Shown here in pieces: positions 34,335 through 42,570 of a stretch of DNA of 54,140 nucleotides. The notes beneath the pieces were generated by a model that saw only the letters and a program-made list of their open reading frames with translations, searched no databases and was not told the origin of the DNA. This DNA is from a virus. The number at the start of each line of letters is the position of its first letter. The stretch's first letter is position 1. Location of the stretch: the IMG/VR virus record IMGVR_UViG_3300017917_003175, positions 1 through 54,140 of that record; one strand, 5' to 3'. A program made the position numbers and the translations under genes.

Positions 34335-35648
34335 TTATTTTTTCATTCTTCCAATAGCATTCAAGCGACTAAACTTAGGTCTGTTAACAAATTTAATACC
34401 ATGTGAAACGTAACCTTCTTGTCCTAACGTTTTATCGCTTAAGACTCCGGTAACTGGACTATTTGCCTCTGCTTGGTCTAATTGTTGCCATACTGCCATT
34501 TTCAATTGATATATAGCTAACCATAGCATAAAAAATGCTTGTATGCCTTCTGTATTATTATCTAAGTATCCTGGAACTGTTTGATTTGTTTTAGGATCAA
34601 CATGTGTGAATAATGCTGCCTTATGAGATTTTGGCATATTTCTTTGTTTAGCAAAATCATAAAAGTCTTGTGCTAAATTACTTTGTAAATTTCTACCTGT
34701 ACCATCATCTGTATTAATTTTATTATTAATAAAAACCCCTAGTAAATTGTCTCTAAATGCATCTACAGGTATGGGTGCATTGCTTAAAAATTGATCAACA
34801 CTTTTCCCATATGCTTGTATAGCTTTATTTACATTAGCTAATGCTTGTGTAGGAACTTGTAAATCTGTCTTTTGAGTAAGCTTACTGGGTAATATAGCAA
34901 CGTTAGTATTATTTTTTAACTTACCTATAGTCCCGCCTAAACTACTACTCATATCGGTTGGGCTTATTTTTTTGGCTTTACGGCCTTCTTTTTCAGCTAA
35001 TTTATTTTCTAATTCTTGCTGTTTTAACGCACGTTCAGCGGCATCAGCTGGTAATGTCATATGTACACCAACACCTGCTATTTTATTTGTAATTAATCTA
35101 CCCAAGTCACTATTTACATCAATCTTATATTCAACTCCATTTGGATTAGCTTTAAAACTATAAACATCACGTACACGATTACCTATTTTTTCTTTTGTAG
35201 GAGTCAGTGGTTGACTAAAAAGAAAGTCTCCCCAATAATAACCTTTAGTACCTTGACTTGCACGTTCTAGGTCGTCCCAAATATTTGTTATATAATCTAA
35301 TAAATTACTACGATCTTTGCCACGTGCTAAATCATAATCTCTAAATTCTTCAGGGCTATGTATATTTCTACCTGATCCATCAGCTTTATTAAACATATGT
35401 TTATCTGCAATAATAAATTTACCATCTTTGCCACGACCAAATATCAATGCAGGATAACCGTCCCATTTAATAGTAATGTCATTTGGATTTTCTATTGTAG
35501 ATATTATAGCATTTTTTGCATCTTCGGCACCCTTTTTACCATTCATGTAAACCCAATCTTCAGGATGTGGTGCATGTCCTCCTTTAAAGGCTTCAGTAAT
35601 ATACTCTAGTTTGTCTCTAAAATATGCTAGTGATTCAGTTATGTTCAT
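34335..35648 (-). CDS. Nucleotidyltransferase/ligase-like head-associated protein (DUF6267-like)
   Basis: A 437-aa protein. Residues 57-66 read DITIKWDGYP: K61-W-D-G fits the K-x-D-G nucleotidyl-lysine motif of DNA/RNA ligases and capping enzymes. A strand at 77-88 (KFIIADKHMFNK) and YYWGDFLFS near 138 follow, like ligase motifs Ia and III; VEYKIDVNS could be motif IV. The N-terminus MNITESLAYFRDKLEYITE has I-T-E at 17-19, a possible prohead-protease site. If both readings are right, this is an enzyme packed inside the head. No clear OB fold is evident. It overlaps the 81-aa gene by 14 bases. Catalysis is not proven. Confidence 0.55.
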   Translation of the reverse strand: MNITESLAYFRDKLEYITEAFKGGHAPHPEDWVYMNGKKGAEDAKNAIISTIENPNDITIKWDGYPALIFGRGKDGKFIIADKHMFNKADGSGRNIHSPEEFRDYDLARGKDRSNLLDYITNIWDDLERASQGTKGYYWGDFLFSQPLTPTKEKIGNRVRDVYSFKANPNGVEYKIDVNSDLGRLITNKIAGVGVHMTLPADAAERALKQQELENKLAEKEGRKAKKISPTDMSSSLGGTIGKLKNNTNVAILPSKLTQKTDLQVPTQALANVNKAIQAYGKSVDQFLSNAPIPVDAFRDNLLGVFINNKINTDDGTGRNLQSNLAQDFYDFAKQRNMPKSHKAALFTHVDPKTNQTVPGYLDNNTEGIQAFFMLWLAIYQLKMAVWQQLDQAEANSPVTGVLSDKTLGQEGYVSHGIKFVNRPKFSRLNAIGRMKK

Positions 35649-35880
35649 TTTTTTTAAGTGACTTGGTAAATTTATCTTGGTCTCTTACCCTAATTGAATT
35701 CAAAAGCTTACGCTCTAATACTTCTGCTGTATTTTTATCGTAGTGCTTGTTTATAAGTTCTAATAGATTTATAGCACTGGTAATTATATTTCTAGCCCTA
35801 TTTTCAATAAGGTGTGAAACATCACGATTATTGCCTATAAGTTCTAATTCTTCTAAAAGGCTTCTAGTTTTCTTTTGCAT
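35635..35880 (-). CDS. Conserved small helical protein (81 aa)
   Basis: All-helical, with ENRARNIITSAINLLELINK as the conserved centre and a basic C-terminus (VRDQDKFTKSLKK). In T4-like aquatic phages similar small proteins precede the KWDG-type gene, as here, suggesting cooperation. GATAAATA (35886) ends six bases before the ATG and no ribosome site is seen, so the transcript may be leaderless. Confidence 0.55.
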   Translation of the reverse strand: MQKKTRSLLEELELIGNNRDVSHLIENRARNIITSAINLLELINKHYDKNTAEVLERKLLNSIRVRDQDKFTKSLKKNEHN

Positions 35881-35885
35881 TAAAA

Positions 35886-35893
35886 TATTTATC
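35886..35893 (-). promoter_or_regulatory. Late promoter GATAAATA abutting the start codon (leaderless candidate)
   Basis: GATAAATA on the minus strand with its last base six positions before the A of the ATG at 35880. T4 late transcription would start on or next to that A. Confidence 0.55.
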
Positions 35894-36578
35894 GTAAATT
35901 ATACTTTTGGACAAGTTCGTTTCTGTTTTCAATATAAGTTTCAAGTGCTGTATAACATGCTTTTGGTATATTTTCAATTCCTGTAATATTTTGAAGTATG
36001 GTAAAAAGTTTATACTTCCCATTTTCTTTTTCAAATATACTTTGATAATTAATTTCTATAACATTATTGAAATTTGACTTTTTTTCTATAAACCAATTTA
36101 ATGAATTTTTTTCTTTAAATTTATTATTAATCTTTACAAACAATTCTAATGCTTTTTTGCTAACTACAATTTCAGAATTTTCAGAATTTTTGTACAAACC
36201 ATTAAAAGTTATTTCTTTAACATCATCTATCGTCAATCTTAATAAAATAATAGTGCTTTTAGCAACGTCTTCATTAATGTTTTCAGAAGAATTAAATGGA
36301 AAACAATGTGTGCATATTAAAAAAAGTCTGTTTAATTTATATTCAGGAAGTATATAATGTTTATGATTTATATTATCATGCCAAATCAATCGCTCATAAA
36401 TATTAAAGTTTGGGTCATACATTCCATGACCTACGTAATATGTATTTTCATGGGCGGAATTATTTTTACTTATAATGATTGGGTCCTCACTCTGATTAAT
36501 TAATCTATGTACCAAGACGGCTAAAAATCTTCCAGAACTTCCAGGATAAAAACTTATAATAAATTTATTGTTATTCAT
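35889..36578 (-). CDS. Sulfotransferase-like P-loop protein
   Basis: The 229-aa product begins with FIISFYPGSSGRFLAVLVHR. The strand followed by YPGSSGR (residues 11-17) resembles the 5'-phosphosulfate loop of sulfotransferases (YPKSGTT type). The later region (STIILLRLTIDDVKEITF) and an FINKACYTALE-like helical C-terminus are compatible with a P-loop fold, but I do not see the 3'-phosphate motif. It overlaps the helicase start region by 4 bases. An alternative is an unrelated phage P-loop protein; function is unproven. Confidence 0.4.
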   Translation of the reverse strand: MNNNKFIISFYPGSSGRFLAVLVHRLINQSEDPIIISKNNSAHENTYYVGHGMYDPNFNIYERLIWHDNINHKHYILPEYKLNRLFLICTHCFPFNSSENINEDVAKSTIILLRLTIDDVKEITFNGLYKNSENSEIVVSKKALELFVKINNKFKEKNSLNWFIEKKSNFNNVIEINYQSIFEKENGKYKLFTILQNITGIENIPKACYTALETYIENRNELVQKYNLR

Positions 36579-38017
36579 TTTTTATTAGTAAGCGTATTAA
36601 GCAAACTTTTTAATCTAGTTGATTGTATATCCGCTGTTATTTTTTTATTTATAGGATCAACTACTTCATGTACCTTATCATTTAAAGTTAAATTTGGTTT
36701 AATTTGTTTCATAAGTTCGTTCGCTGATGGTTGCTGAACATATTTAGCTTTATCTTCTAAATCAGGATCGGTTATGCGTAATGTTTCTACGTTGAATTCA
36801 AGTTCTATTTTTTGTCCTACCCCACTACTACTACGTGTTTTCATTAACTGTAATTGATATTGTCCTCGTTCCCGCATATGTCGACTAGTAAATATGCCGA
36901 ACACGTTATCTGCTGTATTAATTTTACTAATACCACCACTAATATGACTATGATCAAATTCAATTTCATCCACTGCCGTTCTATTCAATTGACTAGCAGT
37001 GACTAACAATACATTTAACTCTTTTGCTAAGTTTCTTAATTCTTCACTAACATATTTGTCTTTTACGAATAAATCACTAGGACTTACTTTTGCTCCTACA
37101 GGCATTAATAAATCTAAGTAATCAATACAAAGAAAATCTACTTTAACTCCTGTTTGTATTTCAAGTTCTTTTACATAAGCACGTACATCATTTACATTAC
37201 TTTGTGCAGGGAGATATTTAATTCTAAACTTTCCTGTTTTTTTAGATAACATTTTAATTTTCATTTCAACTGTATCTAATTCTTTAAAAATTTCACGGCT
37301 TGGTGTATCAGTCATCATAGCATCAATTCTATGGGCACATAAGCCTTCATTTAATTCAAGTGTAATATATGCTCCATTAATACCTGCAAGTAACCAATTA
37401 ACTGATAAATTTTGCATGATAAGTGATTTTCCCGAACCAGATCCACCTGCAAATATTTGTAATTCTCCTCTATTAAATCCTCCATATAACTTATTGTCAA
37501 GTGTAGGCCATCCTGAACTTATCTGCCCATTATTTGATTTAAGACCTAAAAGTCTTCCTCTAGGATCTGCAAAGTAATCAGTACCCATGTCACGTTGTAA
37601 ACTAATTTGCACTGCATTTTTAATTAGATTTTCAATTAGACTCCAATTTTTAGTTTCTTTGTTGTCTAATAAATCAACTGACTTATAAATTGCTCTTGTT
37701 ATTTCTTCCTGTCTTGTAAATATTTCAAATTCATGCAAAAACCATTCATAATGACCATCTGATAATTCTGTAATTGTTTCAACTTCTATACCCGTAGTTG
37801 CTTTTATCTGTAAAGGATTAGGCATTGCATTGTAGTCTTTGCAATGATTAATTATAAATTCAACTGCAGGTCTTAAACTTTTATCAAAGTTATTTACATT
37901 CATAATGTTCATAACTCTAGTATAAAGCTCAACATTTGTTATCATCATACGCAAAAATAACATTTGTACTTCAACTTTATTAAGTTCGTCTTTAATGTTA
38001 TTATAATTGTCTTTCAA
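36575..38017 (-). CDS. 41: Replicative DNA helicase gp41 (DnaB family)
   Basis: A 480-aa RecA-fold helicase, close to T4 gp41 (475 aa). Walker A is GGSGSGKS near residue 190, Walker B FLCIDYLDLL near residue 295, and motif H4/arginine-finger region is QLMKTRSSSG near 410. The N-terminal domain is helical, as in DnaB. It unwinds DNA 5' to 3' on the lagging strand with the gp61 primase. It overlaps the primase gene by 17 bases and so is translationally coupled to it. Confidence 0.93.
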   Translation of the reverse strand: MKDNYNNIKDELNKVEVQMLFLRMMITNVELYTRVMNIMNVNNFDKSLRPAVEFIINHCKDYNAMPNPLQIKATTGIEVETITELSDGHYEWFLHEFEIFTRQEEITRAIYKSVDLLDNKETKNWSLIENLIKNAVQISLQRDMGTDYFADPRGRLLGLKSNNGQISSGWPTLDNKLYGGFNRGELQIFAGGSGSGKSLIMQNLSVNWLLAGINGAYITLELNEGLCAHRIDAMMTDTPSREIFKELDTVEMKIKMLSKKTGKFRIKYLPAQSNVNDVRAYVKELEIQTGVKVDFLCIDYLDLLMPVGAKVSPSDLFVKDKYVSEELRNLAKELNVLLVTASQLNRTAVDEIEFDHSHISGGISKINTADNVFGIFTSRHMRERGQYQLQLMKTRSSSGVGQKIELEFNVETLRITDPDLEDKAKYVQQPSANELMKQIKPNLTLNDKVHEVVDPINKKITADIQSTRLKSLLNTLTNKK

Positions 38018-38975
38018 TTCGTCTCCTTTGTAATTCTACCTTTAATTTATTATTTGAAGCATTATTTAATATACTCAAAAATGTAGGAACTTTTCCATAT
38101 TTTACAACAGCATCATTAACATCTTTAATATTTTTATCCCACTTAGGTATACTAACATAATATCCTAATTCCAATGCTTTATCTATTGTAGCTAGTCCTG
38201 CTATATCCTGATCAGGTACAAATATAATCGGTCTGTTTAATTCTTCTAGTAACATTGACTGGTTTTCATTAATAGTATTATGTGTTAATGCACATCCATT
38301 TATTGATAATGCGTCAAATATTCCTTCTACTAATATACAAACCTCATACTCTGGTTTTTGAAAATCAATACCAAATACATAACCAGGTTGATTTTCATTT
38401 ATAAATTTAGGCTTTCTATCATCCAAATATCTACTTGTTCTACCAACAATTTTATTTTTGTAAGTGAATGGGATTATAATACGATTAGATTGACGACCTT
38501 CTAGATTTGGAGTTACTAAAAAAGGATAATCATTGTAATTTATCCCACGTTTAATTAGATACTCGATAAATTTTCTATGTTGTTTGTTATTACTGTCAAT
38601 TAGATCACCTTCATCTAATATGAATTCATTAAATTTAATTTTGTTTTTTTGTTTTTTAATTTTTACCAAATTTAATAAATCTTTATGTTGTGCGCTTTCC
38701 AAACTATATTTGTTAATTTGTGCCTCTTCTACACCGCACCAACTAAGTAATTTTTTTGTATTTTTAGTTAAGCTTTTACCTAACATAAACCCACATTTGA
38801 AACCACAATTAAAACAATGGTAAGACCAGTTCTCACCATCTTTTTTGATACCACCGCGTAATCTTGTATCAGGTTTATGTCCTCTATTTCCACAACAAAT
38901 AGCATTAAAGCTATACCAACCACTTTGTGTTAGTTTCTTTTTGCCTGCTATTAATGTAAGGATATCAATCATCAT
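38001..38975 (-). CDS. 61: DNA primase gp61
   Basis: The 324-aa product (T4 gp61 is 342) has an N-terminal zinc-type region with CCGNRGH near residue 27 and YHCFNCGFKCGF near residue 54. A TOPRIM-type core follows: ILVEGIFDALS (acidic Glu) near 213 and IIFVPDQDIAGL (Asp-x-Asp) near 250. It makes RNA primers for lagging-strand synthesis with gp41. The start is ATG at 38975 or 38972. TATAAT lies three bases before the first ATG, so transcription would begin at about 38972, giving a leaderless message. Confidence 0.9.
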   Translation of the reverse strand: MMIDILTLIAGKKKLTQSGWYSFNAICCGNRGHKPDTRLRGGIKKDGENWSYHCFNCGFKCGFMLGKSLTKNTKKLLSWCGVEEAQINKYSLESAQHKDLLNLVKIKKQKNKIKFNEFILDEGDLIDSNNKQHRKFIEYLIKRGINYNDYPFLVTPNLEGRQSNRIIIPFTYKNKIVGRTSRYLDDRKPKFINENQPGYVFGIDFQKPEYEVCILVEGIFDALSINGCALTHNTINENQSMLLEELNRPIIFVPDQDIAGLATIDKALELGYYVSIPKWDKNIKDVNDAVVKYGKVPTFLSILNNASNNKLKVELQRRRIERQL

Positions 38976-38978
38976 GTA

Positions 38979-38984
38979 ATTATA
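38979..38984 (-). promoter_or_regulatory. -10 box TATAAT abutting the primase start (leaderless candidate)
   Basis: Minus strand CATGTTATAATTAC followed directly by ATGATG. No convincing -35 is seen, and the identical 14-base word precedes the gene at 48950. Confidence 0.5.
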
Positions 38985-39020
38985 ACATGATACTACGTAA
39001 AATAAAAGTATGTTGGATAC

Positions 39021-39722
39021 TTATCTAGCCAATATATTGGTTATAGCGCCTGTATTACTAGTGAATTGCATTCTAACATATGGATGGTATCCACTAATTG
39101 TATAACCTTTGGTATCACTATTATTAGCATAAGCAGCGGTAGTAATAGGATACCAATCTCCATTTACAATTGTTGACCCTTCAATTAATACATCACCATT
39201 ATACTGGTAAAAACTAGTTTGAATAGTAAGTATTGGATTGTCTTCTGTATTAATAACACTACTATAATAAGTATTAGCGTTTGGTAATACATTTGAAATG
39301 CTATTATTAGGATCAAGGTTGGGAAATGGTTGTCCAGTAGGAATAGTTACATTACTAGATGGTACAAAACTAGGAAGTACACTATTAACAATATTTAAAT
39401 CACCCCTTGCGCCTGCATTTTGATCAACAAACACAGGGTAGTCAAATTCTCCAACTGGTATTTCAAGTGAGTAGTGTGCTAATTGTGGTATAAAATCTTC
39501 AATATCAGCAGCATTAAGTTGAATCGCTGCTATACCAGTTGCAGGTAATTGTAAAGTTAATGCTTTTTGTAACAATACTTCTGTGCCATTGTTATTAATA
39601 ATTCTAAAGGTAATAGATTTACCTGTAATATCAACTGGTTTTTGTTCTTGATTTAAAAATTGAAATTGTATTTGATTGTCCACACCTTTATGCAAGGTTA
39701 GTGTTTTGGCATAAACTGGCAT
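39021..39722 (-). CDS. Baseplate/fibre-type structural protein with BppU-like N-terminus
   Basis: I place the start at ATG 39722, preceded by AGGAGATAT; an upstream in-frame ATG at 39800 lacks a ribosome site. The 233-aa product begins with YAKTLTLHKGVDNQIQFQF, KPVDITGKSITFRII and QLPATGIAAIQLNAADI, the beta-sandwich pattern of BppU-type N-terminal domains in baseplate and fibre proteins. The C-terminal 110 residues (ILTIQTSFYQYNGDVLIEGS, YHPYVRMQF) look like a second beta domain. It is a lone structural gene beside replication genes. Confidence 0.6.
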   Translation of the reverse strand: MPVYAKTLTLHKGVDNQIQFQFLNQEQKPVDITGKSITFRIINNNGTEVLLQKALTLQLPATGIAAIQLNAADIEDFIPQLAHYSLEIPVGEFDYPVFVDQNAGARGDLNIVNSVLPSFVPSSNVTIPTGQPFPNLDPNNSISNVLPNANTYYSSVINTEDNPILTIQTSFYQYNGDVLIEGSTIVNGDWYPITTAAYANNSDTKGYTISGYHPYVRMQFTSNTGAITNILAR

Positions 39723-39788
39723 ATATCTCCTCGCAGATGTTCCTGATATTAAGACAACAATTTGTCTTTGAGTGTAAATGAAAACTGA

Positions 39789-39837
39789 TGTACTGTACAC
39801 AAATATTTTCCTCTGTTGTATTTAGCAGGAAAATATT
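39789..39837. promoter_or_regulatory. Operator-like palindromes between divergent genes
   Basis: The 39723-39889 gap between divergent genes carries two symmetric elements. TGTAC-T-GTACA lies at 39789-39799. A perfect 11-base inverted repeat, AATATTTTCCT (39802-39812) and AGGAAAATATT (39827-39837), has a 14-base loop. They could bind a repressor or form a hairpin. No poly-T tract follows, so this is not a standard terminator. Confidence 0.45.
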
Positions 39838-39889
39838 AATTTATATAAACGGGCAAATTAGATTAAATAAAAACTGTTACATAAAATTT

Positions 39890-40270
39890 ATGGTTAAAAA
39901 CGACTTTTTTAAAAAACTTTCAGAACTACATCCATTTATAACAGTTTGTTCCTATGCAAATCAAGATTATGTAGGAATCATTCAAAACAGAGATGATATG
40001 GTTACGACAATATACGATTATGGTAGTATAATAGATCCATTAACTAAATCAAAATTTTTAGAATTAGGGGATGTTTGGTGGTGGGAAAGTAATCGCTTAA
40101 TACCAATCAACTTATTTTTAAAAGACGAATGGAGTATATTTAAACCATATCTTAAAACATTTATGAATAAAAGTTTGCAGATTGTACATGGCCCTATATG
40201 TAGTATGAATGAATTGCATAAAAGACGTAGTAAAAGACGTAGCATTACATTAGTAAAAAGAATTATTTAA
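39890..40270 (+). CDS. Conserved phage protein of unknown function (126 aa)
   Basis: Start placed at ATG 39890 (MVKNDFFKKLSE), where the conserved sequence begins; the frame is open further upstream but that part looks non-coding. The blocks DYVGIIQNRDDMVTTIYDYG, LELGDVWWWESNRLIPINLF and the basic end KRRSKRRSITLVKR are conserved in aquatic T4-like phages as I recall them. The basic tail suggests nucleic-acid binding. Function unknown. It is an isolated plus-strand gene overlapping the deformylase end by 8 bases. Confidence 0.6.
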   Translation: MVKNDFFKKLSELHPFITVCSYANQDYVGIIQNRDDMVTTIYDYGSIIDPLTKSKFLELGDVWWWESNRLIPINLFLKDEWSIFKPYLKTFMNKSLQIVHGPICSMNELHKRRSKRRSITLVKRII

Positions 40271-40739
40271 GTTTTTTTCTACGTTTTTTTGCTAAATTTA
40301 AACTAACTCTACTAATCTTAGTATCAAAGCATATTCCATCTAAATGTTCTAATTCATGTTGATAAACTCTTGCCATTAAACCATTCAAGGTAACTTCCTT
40401 AACTGTTCCATCAACTTGATAAAATCTAACATCTATTTCTGACGCACGATTAACATTTAACCATAAATTTGGAAAACTTAAACAACCTTCTTGGTCTTTA
40501 TGTAGGCCTCTATAGTTAACTATAACTGGATTAATACAAGCAACTAATAAATCTTTATTTCCCATTATAAAAATTCTACTATTAATTCCTACCTGTGGTA
40601 GTGCTAATCCTATACCATTATTTTCAAACATGACTTTTGTCATTTTTTCTATGATTGGCATAGGATCACCATCTATGTCAAAGTCATAATCTATACACTT
40701 TGTTCTAAGTATTTCACTGTTTTCGTTAACTAATTCCAT
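40263..40739 (-). CDS. def: Peptide deformylase
   Basis: All three family motifs are present in 158 aa: GIGLALPQ at 42-49 (motif I), EGCLSFP at 84-90 with metal-binding Cys86 (motif II), and QHELEH at 127-132 with the HExxH metal site (motif III). The enzyme removes N-terminal formyl groups from new proteins. Phage copies are known in marine T4-like phages and are thought to sustain translation of phage or organelle-like targets. Basic C-terminus KKRRKKLK. It overlaps the DnaE-like mini-protein by 14 bases, in the exonuclease operon. Confidence 0.93.
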   Translation of the reverse strand: MELVNENSEILRTKCIDYDFDIDGDPMPIIEKMTKVMFENNGIGLALPQVGINSRIFIMGNKDLLVACINPVIVNYRGLHKDQEGCLSFPNLWLNVNRASEIDVRFYQVDGTVKEVTLNGLMARVYQHELEHLDGICFDTKISRVSLNLAKKRRKKLK

Positions 40740-41307
40740 TATTTTCTTCTAATAAATTCATATGTACTACAACTAAATGTGCATAGGCAATAGCATGACT
40801 TTTCTTAAATACATATTCGTCTTGGTTCTTATCCCATATTGTTTTAGCAATTTCTGAATAAGATTGACCTAACAAGTGTCTTTTACCAGGACGTATTACT
40901 GCTAAAAACATTGCTAGTCTTGTTATAGAATTTACTGGTTCAGGCATTCTATTTAGAATATCATATTGATTATTTAAATGTATTAATTTTTCAACAAATT
41001 TTCTATGTTTTAAATTATCCCAATTTGGTTCTTTCATGAGTTTTATTAAGTGATCATTATCTTTTACAAGTCCATAAACATGAACATTTAAGAAGTCTAA
41101 TTTAAAATAACCTCTATCTTCAGCAGATTTATAATCTAATGCTGATAAGTCATTTATTGGATCATATGGAATATTTGTTACATAAATACCAGTAGGATGT
41201 TTTTTAATTGTTTTATCATTTCTAATGCTAGCAGGTATGTGATTTATTATTTTTAATATGTCATCACGGTTAGCATAATCAATATCAATGTCACCTTTAA
41301 AATTCAT
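40726..41307 (-). CDS. DnaE-like mini-protein
   Basis: A 193-aa protein that carries, in order, short blocks resembling conserved motifs of bacterial DNA polymerase III alpha (DnaE): DIDIDYANRDDI at 6-17 (compare PDFDIDF-x-x-x-RD); HPTGIYV at 37-43 (KHAGGVVI); SAEDRGYFKLDFLNV at 61-75 (V-x-x-G-L-x-KxDFLGL); LAMFLAVIRPGKR near 131-143 (ALVALFRPGP); and FKKSHAIAYAHLVV near 167-180 (FNKSHAAAYA). The rest of the 1,100-aa polymerase is absent. Homology is an inference from these blocks; whether Asp8 and Asp10 act as metal ligands is unknown. It is coupled to the exonuclease and deformylase genes. Confidence 0.55.
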   Translation of the reverse strand: MNFKGDIDIDYANRDDILKIINHIPASIRNDKTIKKHPTGIYVTNIPYDPINDLSALDYKSAEDRGYFKLDFLNVHVYGLVKDNDHLIKLMKEPNWDNLKHRKFVEKLIHLNNQYDILNRMPEPVNSITRLAMFLAVIRPGKRHLLGQSYSEIAKTIWDKNQDEYVFKKSHAIAYAHLVVVHMNLLEENNGIS

Positions 41308-41849
41308 ATCAATTTTAATTTTTTATATGCCTGTTGTACAACTATAACTTGTCTCTCTGCATCTTCAATAGCCTTATGTGTTGTTTTATAAGAACCACTG
41401 TTTAATTTTACATTTGCTATTTCATACAATGTTCTAGTATCACGTACAGTATAGAATGGCCATGGAATAGGATTAGGATATTCTGTAAGTGTTTGTCGCA
41501 TACCAGTTTCACAAGCCACTATATCAAATGCTGCTCCATTGCTCCATACAGCACGACGATTCCAACAAAATTTATACAATGTCTCCATACAATGTCTAAA
41601 TGATGTACGCCCATTATCTCCTAAAGCTTCTTCAAGTGCTGCTGTACTTTGTTCACTCCACCATCTTAATGTATCTTCATTAATAATTCTATGATATATT
41701 TCTGTTTGGTCTTCTATAGTAGGACGTAGTTCTAACTTTTCTACGATTCCATTTTCTCTAGGGTTAAACGACACTGCACCGATTGTAAGAATGGTGCAAA
41801 ATGGACTTGTATCAAGTGTTTCTAAATCTATCATTACATCTAGTGTCAT
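41304..41849 (-). CDS. DEDDh 3'-5' exonuclease (DexA-like)
   Basis: The 181-aa product has the Exo I motif MIDLETLDT (Asp7, Glu9), an Exo II region SNGAAFDIVACE and an Exo III region THKAIEDAERQ with the His/Asp pair of the DEDDh class. The length and fold type fit T4 DexA or RNase T-type exonucleases, which degrade single-stranded DNA or RNA from the 3' end. It overlaps the next gene by 4 bases (ATGA-type). Proofreading or host-DNA degradation is likely. Confidence 0.85.
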   Translation of the reverse strand: MTLDVMIDLETLDTSPFCTILTIGAVSFNPRENGIVEKLELRPTIEDQTEIYHRIINEDTLRWWSEQSTAALEEALGDNGRTSFRHCMETLYKFCWNRRAVWSNGAAFDIVACETGMRQTLTEYPNPIPWPFYTVRDTRTLYEIANVKLNSGSYKTTHKAIEDAERQVIVVQQAYKKLKLI

Positions 41850-41880
41850 TCAAATATTACCTTAAAATAATATATAGCTA

Positions 41881-42570
41881 TTAATTATTGCTATCCCAAA
41901 TATTGTCTAATACTTTTACCTCACTTATTATATTACTATCTAAGTAATTAAGCAACAGTGCAGGGCGAATCATATCAGCATCATTTGGCATACTACTATG
42001 CAATAGTCTGCAATTATACAATAATATATCCCCTTTATTAAGTTTAGGGCGTATACAATGTTGCATAAAATAGTTATCATAATATCCTTGATAACATAGT
42101 TTTATACTAAAGTCTTTCAATTGACTACTAGGAACTAAGCCTGTAGCACCATTATTTTCATCAAGATCAAAAAATGGAATAATACATTGTATACCTAATA
42201 ACTCTTTATTATAATTATACTTTTTAAAACGATGGGGTGTGTCAATATGTGGATTGACCCAAGTGCTTTTTGGTTTTAAAAAAACAATATCACTTGCATA
42301 AAGTAAAGCACTTTTTAAATATTTAAAAACTTCGTATTCAACTAGTTTATTAATTTGCTGTACTTCATACCAATCTGTTACAAGTTGACTCCACCAAACG
42401 CTTATATCTTGTAAATCCTTGATATTTTCTTTTTCAGCATATTGTTTAAGTGAACTACTAGCACGTACAGGATATGTTGTATCAAGCTTATTATATAGGT
42501 CGTCCAATATATTATAAGGAATTAAATTATTGACAATTACATATCCAGACCCTTCTACTAATTCATTCAT
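41881..42570 (-). CDS. Fe(II)/2-oxoglutarate dioxygenase, PhyH-like
   Basis: A 229-aa double-stranded beta-helix oxygenase. The metal triad candidates are the H-x-D in NPHIDTPHRF near residues 107-109 and the distal His in LLHSSMPNDADMIRP near 191, where the Arg 11-12 residues later would bind 2-oxoglutarate. The sequence GIQCIIPFFDLDENNGATG is typical of phytanoyl-CoA-type hydroxylases. The substrate is unknown. It lies in a run of tightly packed early genes. Two other oxygenases of a different subtype lie at 45212 and 45839. Confidence 0.8.
   Translation of the reverse strand: MNELVEGSGYVIVNNLIPYNILDDLYNKLDTTYPVRASSSLKQYAEKENIKDLQDISVWWSQLVTDWYEVQQINKLVEYEVFKYLKSALLYASDIVFLKPKSTWVNPHIDTPHRFKKYNYNKELLGIQCIIPFFDLDENNGATGLVPSSQLKDFSIKLCYQGYYDNYFMQHCIRPKLNKGDILLYNCRLLHSSMPNDADMIRPALLLNYLDSNIISEVKVLDNIWDSNN

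Noticed and set aside
39723-39837. N-terminal extension of the baseplate-like gene (to 39800) and of the plus-strand gene (to 39788)
   Set aside because: Extensions overlap each other across a palindromic intergenic region, lack ribosome sites, and conserved sequence starts at 39722 and 39890.
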